A DNA stretch of 64,000 bases. It comes from Paenibacillus qinlingensis (GTDB lineage Bacteria > Bacillota > Bacilli > Paenibacillales > NBRC-103111). Under the pieces are notes generated by a model, which did no database searches, had not been told where the DNA came from, and worked only from the letters and a program-made list of their open reading frames with translations. Positions 36,648 through 46,985 of the stretch are shown here, piece after piece. Numbering within the stretch: position 1 is the first letter of the stretch; every line of letters begins with the position of its first letter. Location of the stretch: assembly GCF_013204845.1 (NCBI RefSeq), contig NZ_JABMKY010000005.1, forward strand, positions 186,001 to 250,000, given 5' to 3'. A program made the translations under genes and the position numbers.

Positions 36648-39600
36648 ATGAGACTTTCGGGCAAAAAATGTATGGCTAGTATACTGGTTCTTGTGATCTC
36701 CTTCTCATTGTGGATAAATCCGGGGCTTGGCGGATTGCCACCCGCAAAAGCGGCAACAACCGTACATGTTAGCGTGAATTATGACGAAAGTGCAACACCT
36801 AAGAACACGAAGATTTACAATGGGACCACCTACACGGGTACGATTGGAGGCGCCTGGGGTACTTATAATTCGGCAGCAAATACAGATTATGTCATGATGG
36901 CACAAGCCCCCTTGCGTAATAATTACAGTCTCAAGATGGTCTCCAATACAACAAACCTGAATACGGGTAGAAACAATTTAGGTGGAGCCATTGCTGGAAA
37001 TTCAGGAATTTCGGGCAATCTCGTGTTCGAAGCTAACGTCTATATGAACAGTACCCAGCATCGCAGGGACATTCAGTTCAGGAGCTTGAACGCACCTGTT
37101 CCCGCTACGACAACTACGAATGTGTCTGTCCTTACATTTGATAACACAGGAAAAATAAGGGATGCGAGTAATGTTGCATTGGCCAATTATGAGGCGAATA
37201 CGTGGTATCGTTTGAAACTATTCGTGGATAACGCTGCCAGGAAGGTAAGCTATTTTGCCAATGATCAATTTCTAGGAGAAGCCTCTCTTCCAGCAGCGTG
37301 GTTGAATATCAGACACATTTATTTATATCAATATTTTAAAAGTGGGGTTGAGGGGGAGTGGTATGTGGATGATCTCAAACTCTCGGATTATGTACCCGTG
37401 ACAGGTCTATCTACCTCACTTGATGCACTTGAACTATCAGAGACGACCAGTTCCACCATTACGGCAACTACCCTACCCGCAGATGCGTCAGATCAACGTT
37501 TCTTATGGCACGTGGATGATCCAACAGTGGCTACCGTCACTTATGGCTTCATTAGCGCGATAAAAGAGGGCAACACGACCGTTACTGTGAGCACCTATGA
37601 GGGTGCGTTCATGAAAACGATTCCGATAACGGTCAGTAAACCGATACTATTGACCAACATTGCCTTACCCAACCAGGCCTCCTTGGTTGAAGGAAAAACA
37701 CATCCATTACAGGTCGTATTTCAACCTGATAACGCAACGAACAAGAAACTGATCTGGCAGTCATCCGATTCGAGTGTTGCATCGGTTGATACGAATGGGG
37801 TAGTCACTGGAATTGCTGCAGGAAATGCAACGATTACAGCTACATCAGAATTAAATAGTGCTATTACAAGCCATACTTCAGTAACCGTAACGCCGTTCAT
37901 TCCCCTTGTAAGTGTAAGTTTTACGAATGCGCCCTTACAAATAACCAACTATGATACCTTTCAATTGGAAACCGTTGTTGCGCCAGTAAACGCGACCGAT
38001 AGGCTGCTGACATGGCAATCAAATAATCCCAGTATGATTCGTGTTGATGAGAATGGGCATATAAGGGCATTGAAAGTAGGCACAGCCACCATAACGGCAA
38101 CTTCGTCCAATGGTAAACAAGCAATTGCGACGATTGAAGTAAAAGCTCCCGTGCTGAAGGATCCGCAAGAGTACGATAAACTTAGAATTCGCTGGAAAGA
38201 AACGATTACGGGGAAAGACTCTTTAGACGTGACGAACAGTGAGATCAAAAGCAGAATTGATGATAATGCAGCGAAAGCCCAATTGTATTGGGATAGCTTA
38301 CAATTAAACGGGGCAAGTACAACACTTTGGACAGATGTAGTACCATCCACTTCGGATTCAACGTTTGTCCTCGATCACTATACACGATTGAAAACGATGG
38401 CACAGTCATATGCAACGAAAGGAGCACTGCTTACTAACAACCCTGCGTTAAAGTCAGACATTCTTCAAGCTATGGATTGGATGTTAGATCATTTATATAC
38501 GAACACAGGCGTGGAGTTTGGTAATTGGTGGAACTGGGATATCGGTATACCCACTCGGTTAGCGGATATTCTCATTCTCATGTATGACGATTTGACGCCA
38601 GAGCAGATTGCTAGGAACACAGCAAGTATCGATCATTACATTGGCGATGTTAGTTTACCTACGTTTACGCAGGTGGGGGCTAATCGTTCGGATATTATGT
38701 TGATTGAAACGAGAATGGGTCTTGTTGAGAAAAATTATGATCGTCTTATTCAGGCACGTGATGGATTGACGCCTCTTTTTGATTATGTGACAACGGGCGA
38801 TGGTTTCTATGAGGATGGTTCATTTATTCAGCATAGCAAGGTCGCGTATACAGGCAGTTATGGTGAAGTGTTGATTAGTGGCATGGGGAATTTACTGCTG
38901 TTATTGAATGGGAGTACTTGGCAGCCCGTAGTTCCTGAGATAGAGCATGTGTATCGATGGATCCGAGAAGGATATGCTCCAGTTATGTACAAAGGACAGA
39001 TTCTGGATATGACACGTGGACGCGCGATCGTTAGGGAAGGCTTAGATGCCTATGGATCGGCCAAAAATATATTGCTTGGTATGTCCCGGATCGCACAAAC
39101 GGCTTCAGAGGAGAGGGCCGCCTATTTAAAAAGTTTCATTAAATATCATTTCCAGTTTCTTTTGGCTAGAGGGCTGACTTACAGTCAACTTCCTCTAGAT
39201 TTGGCTGATACGATCAAAGAGTGGATCGAAGACCCGGCTATTCAACCCATCGTTGAACTACCCGAACATTTTGAAATGAATGCGATGGCTCGCAGCGTAC
39301 ATGTGGGCAATGGCTATCTTTTCGGAGTGAGTAAGAGTTCTAAGCGAATCGTGACTTATGAGTTGACGAATGGTGAAAATGCGAAAGGCTGGTATACCGG
39401 TGATGGCATGACCTATTTGTACAACAATGATTTATCGCAGTATACGAATCATTATTGGGCAACCCTTAATTGGTATCGCCTACCAGGTACGACTGTCGTT
39501 GTGAGACCTAGAACGTCAGACCAGTACCAATATGGCGATGGGGAATCATCTCCTGCGAACTCTTGGGCTGGTGGCGCGGTATTAGGCGGATATGGGGTTA

Positions 39601-41654
39601 CTGGCATGAATCTAATCCAGAATGGCACACAGTTGAAGGCGAATAAGTCGTGGTTTACTTTTGACAATGAAATTATTGCCTTAGGCTCAGATATTTCAAG
39701 TACAGATAATAAGAGCGTAGAAACGATTGTCGAACAGCGTAAGCTGTCTTCAACGAATACGAATGAACTCTATGTCAATGGGGAGCCAAAGAATGGATTC
39801 TTTGGAGAAGAAACGTTGGAGCATCCGGAATGGGTTCATTTGCAAGGCAACGTAGCTGGTGCTGATATTGGCTATGTCTTTCCGGGTACGCAATCACTTA
39901 AACTGATGCGTGCGGAACAAGAAGGCCGATATTCCGATACGAGCCTGAGCAATCCGCCTGAAGCAACGATACCTACGGAGCTCTTAAAAAATAATTATTT
40001 GACCATGTGGTTTGATCACGGTTCGAATCCAACTCATGATAGCTATCAATATGCTATTCTGCCTAATGCTAGCAAGAACGAAACCTCAGCGTATGCTTCG
40101 TCGCCGGATTATACGGTTTTGGCCAATTCACAAGACGTGCAAGCGGTTCGTGAGAATAAGCTGGGGATGACTGGCTTCAATTTCTGGAAGGATAAAGTAA
40201 CTTCTGTTGGTGGTATAACCTCAAATAGCCAAGCATCGGTTATGCTGAAAGGGAATACACATACAGGGGAATATGAGATTGCTGTTGCTGATCCAACGCT
40301 AGAGAATAATGGGTTCATTGAAATTGAGCTTGATAAGCCTGTTCAACATGTGATTAGCAAAGATAATCGAATTGAGATTCAACAACTGAGTCCTACGCTG
40401 AAATTCAAAGTGAATGTAAAGGATACGATGGGGAAATCGCAGCATGTCTCCTTGCAACTGGTACCTGAACCTGAAGAAGAAACAGGAACAGGCACAACAG
40501 ATCCAGAACCAACAGATCCAGAACCAACAGATCCTGAATCGACCGAGCCTAATGGACCAACAGTACGGCCAGATATCGTCATAGTAAAAGATGACAAAGC
40601 TATGGTAGAAATGGGATCTGATAAGGATACAGTCTCCGTGCCAACTAAGCAGATTCCGAATGTTCTGCTAAAAGTTCTTGGAGTGACAGCTCAGATGACT
40701 GTTCAGCCCGAAATTTTAAAGGCACTCAAGGACAAAATAGTTGGCGATGAAAGTCAAACTACACTGGATATCATGGCGCGGCCCGTTATGGAGTCTTCTA
40801 TTTTGCAAGCAGGTGTAACGGATCCTACCGTTCGTGTCAATTTAGCAGGTCAAGCTATTGAATTTGCACTAAGCATACGATCTGAGGCTGGTACAACGTG
40901 GTCAGCGAATGAGCTCCAATCCGGTGTTGAAATTGTGCTGCCGTTTGATTCTACAGGCAAGGATACTGCGCTACTAGGCGTCTATAGTTATAATAAAACC
41001 AGCGGGAAATGGGAATATGTCGGTGGTACTATTGATGTAGCGGCTAAAAAAGCTATATTCTCGCCGGATCAACCGGGCATTTACGCTGTACTGGCGTATG
41101 ATAAGAAGTTTGATGATATGCCTGAATCACATTGGGCCTCACGAGCTGTGCAGGTATTGTCTGCGAAACATATCATTGAAGGTATGACTTCGGGTGAATT
41201 TAATCCTAATGGGAAAACGACGAGAGCACAGTTTACTGCGTTGTTGGTTCGCTCCTTACATTTGAAGAAGCAATCAACATTGACTTCGGACTTCGAAGAT
41301 GTTCAGGAGAATGCCTGGTATGCCCAAGATGTTGTTGCAGCAAGTCGAGCCGGGTTGGTCTCGGGTGTTACGGAACGGACATTTGATCCGAAAGCGGAAA
41401 TGACACGAGAACAGATGGCGATCCTATTAGTTAGAGCTTATGAATATTTGAATGGCAGCTATTCGCTAATTAATCGTAAACTGGATGGCTTTACAGATCA
41501 AAGCGAAATTTCCACATGGGCAGTAGAAGATGTGAATAAGGCTATCGAATTAGGCATTCTTTCAGGCATCTCGAACGAGCTTTTCTCTCCCTCTTCCACG
41601 GCTTTACGAATGGAAACGGCTCAAGCGTTATACAATTTACTTGGAAATAAATAG
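36648..41654 (+). CDS. Secreted, SLH-anchored PL8 hyaluronate/chondroitin lyase
   Basis: The product has 1668 residues: signal peptide (1-36), a concanavalin-like beta-sandwich (about 40-245), three Big_2 immunoglobulin-like domains (about 246-500), the PL8 toroid and beta-sandwich (about 505-1280), a TDPEP repeat linker (about 1281-1303), a further beta domain (about 1304-1485), and three S-layer homology domains (about 1488-1668) that bind cell-wall polymers. The catalytic triad is Asn679, His729 and Tyr738; the spacings 50 and 9 are exactly those of pneumococcal hyaluronate lyase (Asn349, His399, Tyr408). An aromatic patch NWWNWDIG precedes it. It would degrade the polymer at the cell surface and feed the upstream importer. 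The start follows GGGGGCG. Confidence 0.95.
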   Translation: MRLSGKKCMASILVLVISFSLWINPGLGGLPPAKAATTVHVSVNYDESATPKNTKIYNGTTYTGTIGGAWGTYNSAANTDYVMMAQAPLRNNYSLKMVSNTTNLNTGRNNLGGAIAGNSGISGNLVFEANVYMNSTQHRRDIQFRSLNAPVPATTTTNVSVLTFDNTGKIRDASNVALANYEANTWYRLKLFVDNAARKVSYFANDQFLGEASLPAAWLNIRHIYLYQYFKSGVEGEWYVDDLKLSDYVPVTGLSTSLDALELSETTSSTITATTLPADASDQRFLWHVDDPTVATVTYGFISAIKEGNTTVTVSTYEGAFMKTIPITVSKPILLTNIALPNQASLVEGKTHPLQVVFQPDNATNKKLIWQSSDSSVASVDTNGVVTGIAAGNATITATSELNSAITSHTSVTVTPFIPLVSVSFTNAPLQITNYDTFQLETVVAPVNATDRLLTWQSNNPSMIRVDENGHIRALKVGTATITATSSNGKQAIATIEVKAPVLKDPQEYDKLRIRWKETITGKDSLDVTNSEIKSRIDDNAAKAQLYWDSLQLNGASTTLWTDVVPSTSDSTFVLDHYTRLKTMAQSYATKGALLTNNPALKSDILQAMDWMLDHLYTNTGVEFGNWWNWDIGIPTRLADILILMYDDLTPEQIARNTASIDHYIGDVSLPTFTQVGANRSDIMLIETRMGLVEKNYDRLIQARDGLTPLFDYVTTGDGFYEDGSFIQHSKVAYTGSYGEVLISGMGNLLLLLNGSTWQPVVPEIEHVYRWIREGYAPVMYKGQILDMTRGRAIVREGLDAYGSAKNILLGMSRIAQTASEERAAYLKSFIKYHFQFLLARGLTYSQLPLDLADTIKEWIEDPAIQPIVELPEHFEMNAMARSVHVGNGYLFGVSKSSKRIVTYELTNGENAKGWYTGDGMTYLYNNDLSQYTNHYWATLNWYRLPGTTVVVRPRTSDQYQYGDGESSPANSWAGGAVLGGYGVTGMNLIQNGTQLKANKSWFTFDNEIIALGSDISSTDNKSVETIVEQRKLSSTNTNELYVNGEPKNGFFGEETLEHPEWVHLQGNVAGADIGYVFPGTQSLKLMRAEQEGRYSDTSLSNPPEATIPTELLKNNYLTMWFDHGSNPTHDSYQYAILPNASKNETSAYASSPDYTVLANSQDVQAVRENKLGMTGFNFWKDKVTSVGGITSNSQASVMLKGNTHTGEYEIAVADPTLENNGFIEIELDKPVQHVISKDNRIEIQQLSPTLKFKVNVKDTMGKSQHVSLQLVPEPEEETGTGTTDPEPTDPEPTDPESTEPNGPTVRPDIVIVKDDKAMVEMGSDKDTVSVPTKQIPNVLLKVLGVTAQMTVQPEILKALKDKIVGDESQTTLDIMARPVMESSILQAGVTDPTVRVNLAGQAIEFALSIRSEAGTTWSANELQSGVEIVLPFDSTGKDTALLGVYSYNKTSGKWEYVGGTIDVAAKKAIFSPDQPGIYAVLAYDKKFDDMPESHWASRAVQVLSAKHIIEGMTSGEFNPNGKTTRAQFTALLVRSLHLKKQSTLTSDFEDVQENAWYAQDVVAASRAGLVSGVTERTFDPKAEMTREQMAILLVRAYEYLNGSYSLINRKLDGFTDQSEISTWAVEDVNKAIELGILSGISNELFSPSSTALRMETAQALYNLLGNK
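40497..40541 (+). repeat. Three 15-bp direct repeats coding a Thr-Asp-Pro-Glu-Pro linker
   Basis: Two exact copies of ACAGATCCAGAACCA and a diverged third encode the flexible acidic linker between the PL8 catalytic part and the surface-anchoring part of the 36648 protein. Copy number may vary between strains. Confidence 0.85.
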
Positions 41655-41668
41655 GCTATATACCTGGA

Positions 41669-42568
41669 TTATGAAAGAGAAATATGCTTCATTTTTCGAT
41701 ACTGGCTGGGCGTAATCCCAGTCTTTTTTTTGAACACACGGTAGAAATGCGTCATATGGTTAAAGCCAGCACGAAAAGCGATTTGCTCCATACTCTCGCT
41801 AGTTTCAAGAAGTAGTCGGAGCGCTTCATTCAAACGCAAATCAGTCACATATTCCACGAAGGAACGTCCTGTAAGCAGTTTAAACATGGTTGAGAAATAA
41901 TTAACCGCCATGGTAGCTTCTGCGGCTGCATCGCTAAGCTTGATGTCCCGGTGATAGTTCATTTCAATGAATGCAATTGCCCTATCAAAATGACTACGGT
42001 TAGCCTGCACATGCCGTTTATCTTCCCGATGTGCCATGAAGGCCGCATACTCACGCCCTGCGACAACGAGTAGTTTCTGAATAAGGGATTTGATGATGAG
42101 TGCAAAGCCTTCCTGACGTCCTTGCCATTCAGTTTGCATCTCACGGATGAGTGCCTCGATGATTTGCTGACCTTGAAAAGAGAGATTCAACTTTGGAAGC
42201 AGAGAGTCATTCAATTGCACAAAAGGGTGAATGAAAGCGAATTTCACGAAGCTCTCCATATCGCTAAGACCTAGTAAGGAGCTATCGAGCAAATAAGGCA
42301 TGAAATCGATGTGGACAAGCTCAATATCTTTATCCGCAAATAGCTCAAAGTCGTGTTCATAATGTGGCGGAATCGAAAAGAGGTCACCCTTTACAAGGGT
42401 GGCTTTTTGATTTTCAACAACATGTATACAGCTGCCCATCTGGACATAACAGATTTGGAAGTAATCGTGGGCATGCAGCCCGACTTGCAGTAACTGCGAT
42501 TTATTTTTCACGGTTAGGTTAAAGGGGAAATCGGGGCTCATATTTTGTTCCAATGTGAAATAGCGCAT
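41669..42568 (-). CDS. AraC-family transcriptional regulator with cupin sensor
   Basis: The product has 299 residues. The N-terminal cupin-like sugar-binding domain (about 1-145) contains VKGDLFSIPPHYEHDF, and the C-terminal AraC domain (about 195-292) has IKLSDAAAEATMAVNYFSTM split over the first helix-turn-helix and a second motif MEQIAFRAGFNHMTHFYRVF. It is a soluble regulator, unlike the membrane-anchored ones elsewhere here. It is divergent from the GH42 gene (158-base shared gap), which is its likely target. Its end lies 14 bases from the end of the convergent PL8 gene, and no terminator was seen between them. Confidence 0.92.
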   Translation of the reverse strand: MRYFTLEQNMSPDFPFNLTVKNKSQLLQVGLHAHDYFQICYVQMGSCIHVVENQKATLVKGDLFSIPPHYEHDFELFADKDIELVHIDFMPYLLDSSLLGLSDMESFVKFAFIHPFVQLNDSLLPKLNLSFQGQQIIEALIREMQTEWQGRQEGFALIIKSLIQKLLVVAGREYAAFMAHREDKRHVQANRSHFDRAIAFIEMNYHRDIKLSDAAAEATMAVNYFSTMFKLLTGRSFVEYVTDLRLNEALRLLLETSESMEQIAFRAGFNHMTHFYRVFKKKTGITPSQYRKMKHISLS

Positions 42569-42726
42569 GGGGCGGGCTCACTTTCCTTTAAGTTGCTATT
42601 ATCATCAGCCAAAAACGGAAGAAAGTCTACTTTTTTCTGAAAAATCGGGATAGGGGAAGCCGGGCGGTTGGCGTATAGTTAGGATGATTAACAGATATGA
42701 AGACAACCTAGGAGGGACATAATAAG

Positions 42727-44817
42727 ATGTCTAAATTTTCATATGGCACGGTGTTGAAGATACAAAGGGAATTTACACTTGAGGATATCCGCCATTCGCT
42801 TGAGAGTATGAAAGAAATGGGTATGAATACAGTTGTCATATGGCCAGCGATTTATTGGTGGGAGGATCGCATGCTGCCGCATTATCCTTTCCATACGGGA
42901 CGTAAAATTCTAGAAATAGCGGAAGATCTGGATATGAAGATTATCATGGAGCTGGAAGGACAGGTTACGTTCCTCGAATATATGCCGGATTTCGTGATGC
43001 GGCCTGAGTATTTCGCAGTGGATCCTGATGGTCATTTCACGAATAAAGGGCCAAACTATGGTGTTGTCAATTATAGCCATCCCGAAGTACGGATGCTGAT
43101 TCACAAGACATTTTCAGAAGCGGCCGCCAACTATAAAGATTACTCTTCGTTATATGGCTACGACATTTACAATGAAACAAGGTTTGAGTCCTATGATAGC
43201 TTCACGCTGCAGGCTTTCCGGGAATGGTTGAAGGAGAAATACGGCACAATTGGAAAGCTGAATGATATTTGGGAGAAAACGTACTACGACTGGTCCCAAA
43301 TTCAGTTCTCGAATTGGATGTGGGCAAGCGTCATGCCCGTTGTGGACTATAATCAGTTTAAAAAGGCATACATGGGCATGATTCTAAAAGATTGGGCTGC
43401 CGTGGTCAAAGCGGTCGATCCACATCACCCGACCATCGCGGATAATGTGTATGCGTCCGTTTCGAAGGATGAACACTATTCACTCCCGCAGGATGATTGG
43501 AACGTCGCAGAAAGTGTGGATGAATTCGGCATATCCTTGTATCCGAAGAATGATGCAGTCGGACTGTCACCATCACAGCGTTGGCAAACGCTCTCGGGTG
43601 TACATTCAGCTTCTCGTGAGGGGAGATTCTGGATTTCGGAGCTGCAAAGCCATAATGTTGCGATGTTTAATCCATTCTCTGTCGTTCACCCGCATCATCT
43701 GCGGTGGTGGTGCTGGGAGGCGATATCCCACGGAGCCAAAGGGATCATCTATTGGAAATGGGACCCTTTCACCAAGGGAGTGCAGACAATGGGACGCGGC
43801 CTTGTAGACACGCGAGGGAACTACACCGTTCGGGCACTTGAAGCGGGTTCAATTGCTAAGGTCATACATAATCACGAGAGGGAATTTACTACGTATGACC
43901 GTGAACTTCCTAAAGTAGCGATCCTGTACGATAAGCTCAATCATGATTTCACCAAAGCCTACTCGCGCAACCATGGTCAGAAACTGTCGGATTCCATCTA
44001 TCTAGATTCATTGGCTGGGATGTATGATGTATTATGGGAGGAAGGTATTCCAGCGGACTATGTCATTCCAGAAGAGATCATCGATGGCACGGTGAACATG
44101 TATAAAGCATTGTTTATTTCTAGTCAAGTGAACGTAAGCCATGAATTAGCTGCAGCGATTCAGACGTATGCGGAACAGGGCGGAATTGTCGTGTGCGATG
44201 GACGTTTCGGAGCTGTGGACAATACAGGCATGGTACATCGCGTTATGCCATTTGGGCAGATGAATGAGGTGTTGGGTTATACATTTGAGGATATCGACCC
44301 TGAAGGACTGGATATACATTATGGTGAGAGGGACAACTATCTCCACGGCTATTATGAAAGACAGATTCTACAGGTTTATGATGAGGCTGTTGAAGTAGTT
44401 GGCACTTTTACAAACGGAGACCCGGCAATACTCCGTACGCCACGTGGTAAGGGTCAGATTGTTACGATTGCCACATTCCTGTGGTACGGGTACTTCATGG
44501 AGAAGCAAGACAGCGTTAGAGCTTTCGTGAGGGAGCTTGTGAGCGAGCATGGGCTAAGGCTTCATCGTACCGATACATTTGGACTGAAGATTTCAACATT
44601 GCGGGGAGAAGATGGCCTATTGGTATTCATAATGAATTATGGCGCAGAGGCTTTGTCTTCCGAAGTAAGATTGGTAGAAATTCCAGATGGAAATTGTGAG
44701 ATTACGGATTTGTATGCGGTCACCACATGCCGAGTAGCTGCCAAGCATGGTGATTTAATGTTTCCTGTCACGGTAGGAAGTCATGATGTGAGTGTCTTTA
44801 AGGTTCGATTTGAGTAG
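42727..44817 (+). CDS. GH42 beta-galactosidase
   Basis: The product has 696 residues and no signal peptide, so it works in the cytoplasm. The catalytic barrel (about 1-380) has the acid/base Glu150 in YDIYNETRF and the nucleophile Glu305 in FWISELQSHN. A trimerisation domain (about 385-610) and a small C-terminal beta domain follow, the normal GH42 order. ATG 42727 follows CTAGGAGGG. Family members hydrolyse beta-galactosides including galacto- and arabinogalacto-oligosaccharides; the true substrate is not evident since no importer adjoins this block. It is divergent from an AraC regulator and followed 26 bases later by a phosphomannose isomerase gene. Confidence 0.92.
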   Translation: MSKFSYGTVLKIQREFTLEDIRHSLESMKEMGMNTVVIWPAIYWWEDRMLPHYPFHTGRKILEIAEDLDMKIIMELEGQVTFLEYMPDFVMRPEYFAVDPDGHFTNKGPNYGVVNYSHPEVRMLIHKTFSEAAANYKDYSSLYGYDIYNETRFESYDSFTLQAFREWLKEKYGTIGKLNDIWEKTYYDWSQIQFSNWMWASVMPVVDYNQFKKAYMGMILKDWAAVVKAVDPHHPTIADNVYASVSKDEHYSLPQDDWNVAESVDEFGISLYPKNDAVGLSPSQRWQTLSGVHSASREGRFWISELQSHNVAMFNPFSVVHPHHLRWWCWEAISHGAKGIIYWKWDPFTKGVQTMGRGLVDTRGNYTVRALEAGSIAKVIHNHEREFTTYDRELPKVAILYDKLNHDFTKAYSRNHGQKLSDSIYLDSLAGMYDVLWEEGIPADYVIPEEIIDGTVNMYKALFISSQVNVSHELAAAIQTYAEQGGIVVCDGRFGAVDNTGMVHRVMPFGQMNEVLGYTFEDIDPEGLDIHYGERDNYLHGYYERQILQVYDEAVEVVGTFTNGDPAILRTPRGKGQIVTIATFLWYGYFMEKQDSVRAFVRELVSEHGLRLHRTDTFGLKISTLRGEDGLLVFIMNYGAEALSSEVRLVEIPDGNCEITDLYAVTTCRVAAKHGDLMFPVTVGSHDVSVFKVRFE

Positions 44818-44843
44818 GTGCAGGAAGGAGCTTTAATGGAGCG

Positions 44844-45989
44844 ATGGGACTAGATAACCGAAAGGCGTTACACGATAGGGTGCTTAAGCTATTCTCTTCC
44901 AGAGTGTGGAGGACGTATCTCGGAGGTAAAGAGCTGGAGAGTTGGCAGGGCAAAAGCGATCCACAAGATGGTGAGCTTCCAGAAGATTGGATCGCCTCTA
45001 CGGTCAAGGCGCGTAACCCAGGACGTGAGTCCATCATGGACGAAGGTCTTAGTTATATACAGTTAGATAACGAAGAACCTATGCTGTTGAGGGATTTAAT
45101 AGCAAGTGACCCAGCTTTGTATCTTGGAGAGGGGCATGCAGCGAAATTTGGCAATCAAACCGGCGTTCTAGTCAAAATGATTGATTCGCTCAGCCGCCTG
45201 ACGATTCAAGTACATCCGGATAAACAATTCGCTAAAGATATCCTAGACTCCGATTTTGGCAAAACCGAATCGTGGTATATCCTAGGCGGCCGCACGGTAG
45301 ATGGGGATCCGCCGCATGTGTTCTTCGGCTTTAAGCCAGGCGTGACGAGGGAGCATTGGGAAAGGCTGTTTTATGAGCAGAACATCACAGGTATGCTGGA
45401 GGCGCTTCACAAAATCGAAGTACAACCAGGTGATGTGTTTTTCATTGAAGGAGGTGTTCCGCATGCGATTGGGGCGGGATGTTTCTTGATCGAGGTACAG
45501 GAACCTACGGATTACACGCTGCGTACGGAGCGGACAACACCTGAAGGGCGTGTCATACCAGATTTGCTTATTCATCAAGGTGCAGGGTTTGACGCGCTTT
45601 TTGATTGCTTTCATTATGATGATTACTCGGAGGAGGACATGCTTCGCCAATGGCGTAAGGAACCTCAGCTCATTCATGCGAGTGTGGATGCAGAGGAATC
45701 TATTCTAATTGGCGAAGATGCTACAAGACTTTTCGGGATGAATCGACTACGCGTACGAACCACCTATTCACCTAAGGAGCATAAGACTTTTATCATCGCA
45801 ATCGTTGTCTCTGGGGCAGGGGTTATAACGACTGGAGATGACGGGAACGTAGGAAAAGAGTGTCGTGTGCAGTCGATTGCCCAAGGAGATTTCTTATTTA
45901 TTCCGGCATCGGTGGGGAAAGTAACATGGACTGCCTTAGTGGATTCAGAACTAGAAGTCGTGCTCTGTTTCCCGCCATTGTCCAATTAA
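44844..45989 (+). CDS. manA: Class I mannose-6-phosphate isomerase
   Basis: The product has 381 residues of the type I phosphomannose isomerase family, interconverting mannose-6-phosphate and fructose-6-phosphate. Zinc ligands are visible: Gln122 and His124 in IQVHPDK, Glu142 in KTESWYIL, His207 in GVPHAIGAG. The start is awkward: ATG 44844 is 14 bases after GGAG, while ATG 44836 has better spacing but opens a five-codon frame ending at 44853. It follows the GH42 gene in the same direction, suggesting a joint transcript that channels released sugars to glycolysis. It overlaps the convergent AraC gene by 4 bases. Confidence 0.9.
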   Translation: MGLDNRKALHDRVLKLFSSRVWRTYLGGKELESWQGKSDPQDGELPEDWIASTVKARNPGRESIMDEGLSYIQLDNEEPMLLRDLIASDPALYLGEGHAAKFGNQTGVLVKMIDSLSRLTIQVHPDKQFAKDILDSDFGKTESWYILGGRTVDGDPPHVFFGFKPGVTREHWERLFYEQNITGMLEALHKIEVQPGDVFFIEGGVPHAIGAGCFLIEVQEPTDYTLRTERTTPEGRVIPDLLIHQGAGFDALFDCFHYDDYSEEDMLRQWRKEPQLIHASVDAEESILIGEDATRLFGMNRLRVRTTYSPKEHKTFIIAIVVSGAGVITTGDDGNVGKECRVQSIAQGDFLFIPASVGKVTWTALVDSELEVVLCFPPLSN

Positions 45990-46894
45990 TAAATAAATGA
46001 CAATTTCCGGTACTCTCGTGGTGAAATGCCTTCCCATTTATGAAAGATCCGACTGAAATAATGAAGGTCGTCGTAGCCAACGATCTGTCCAATGTATTCG
46101 ACTGTATAATCGGATTCACGGAGAAGACGTTTGGCTTCGCGATGACGAAGCATTTGAACATATTTATTGGGAGAAGTGCCTGTGACGGCTTTGAATTGTT
46201 TGGCCAAGTAATCTTCATTTAGATTCACGCGGGCAGCAAGAGACGAATTAGAGCAATTTTCCCCATAGTGAATGGATAGCCACTTGGTTAACTCTATGAT
46301 ACTTTCCCCGTACAACGTATGGGCAGCTTGTGTCATATTGAACTGGGCTCGAAAAAGTGCAACGATGATTTGCCCCATGAGTCCTTTGCAAATAACGTCA
46401 TAACCTGGATTACGTTCGTTAAACTCATCAACGATGACTTCCATGAGTTCGATCATCTGTGGGGATGGCACAATAACAGGCTGAAGGCTGAGAGGTTCAA
46501 AACCTTGAATTAGTGGTTCCTTACAGAAGAGTTGAGGATCTACGGTTTCGTTATCAACGATAATATCCTGATCGATCAAAATTTCAAGCTCGTCAAAAAA
46601 ATCAAAATGAATGCCCAAAAACTCAGCTTCTGGCTGGGTTTCTACTTGGATATAATGCGAAATACCAGATGAGATAAACAGCATCTGACCTTTCTTTAAC
46701 GGATAACGATGTTTGCCAAGATAAGCGACGATGCTTCCTGTTTTGACATAAAGGAGTTCAAAATCATAGATCCGTCGCTCGGCATACTCATAGCCATTGC
46801 GTGTAGTATGAAGTTTGGCCCAATGGACACTAGATGAGATATCTTTAAACTCAGCATGGAGTTGGAGTGGGAATATCATATCGGAAAAGTCCAA
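45986..46894 (-). CDS. AraC-family transcriptional regulator with cupin sensor
   Basis: The product has 302 residues from TTG 46894, chosen because AAAGGAG lies 8 bases before it on this strand; the longer in-frame start at 46915 would place that site inside the gene, and ATG 46879 is an alternative. The N-terminal cupin domain includes the segment PLKKGQMLFISSGISHYIQ. The C-terminal AraC domain (about 198-298) has SLAARVNLNEDYLAKQFKAV and VEYIGQIVGYDDLHYFSRIF. It is divergent from the PhyH-type gene at 46986 (91-base gap) and convergent with manA, so the dioxygenase is its likely target. Confidence 0.88.
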   Translation of the reverse strand: MDFSDMIFPLQLHAEFKDISSSVHWAKLHTTRNGYEYAERRIYDFELLYVKTGSIVAYLGKHRYPLKKGQMLFISSGISHYIQVETQPEAEFLGIHFDFFDELEILIDQDIIVDNETVDPQLFCKEPLIQGFEPLSLQPVIVPSPQMIELMEVIVDEFNERNPGYDVICKGLMGQIIVALFRAQFNMTQAAHTLYGESIIELTKWLSIHYGENCSNSSLAARVNLNEDYLAKQFKAVTGTSPNKYVQMLRHREAKRLLRESDYTVEYIGQIVGYDDLHYFSRIFHKWEGISPREYRKLSFIY

Positions 46895-46985
46895 AAAGAA
46901 AACTCCTTTCTGCAAATCAATTGTGATTACTCCATGATATCATTGGTTTATTGGATGTTCAAATGAATAAATGGAGTGAGTGAGA

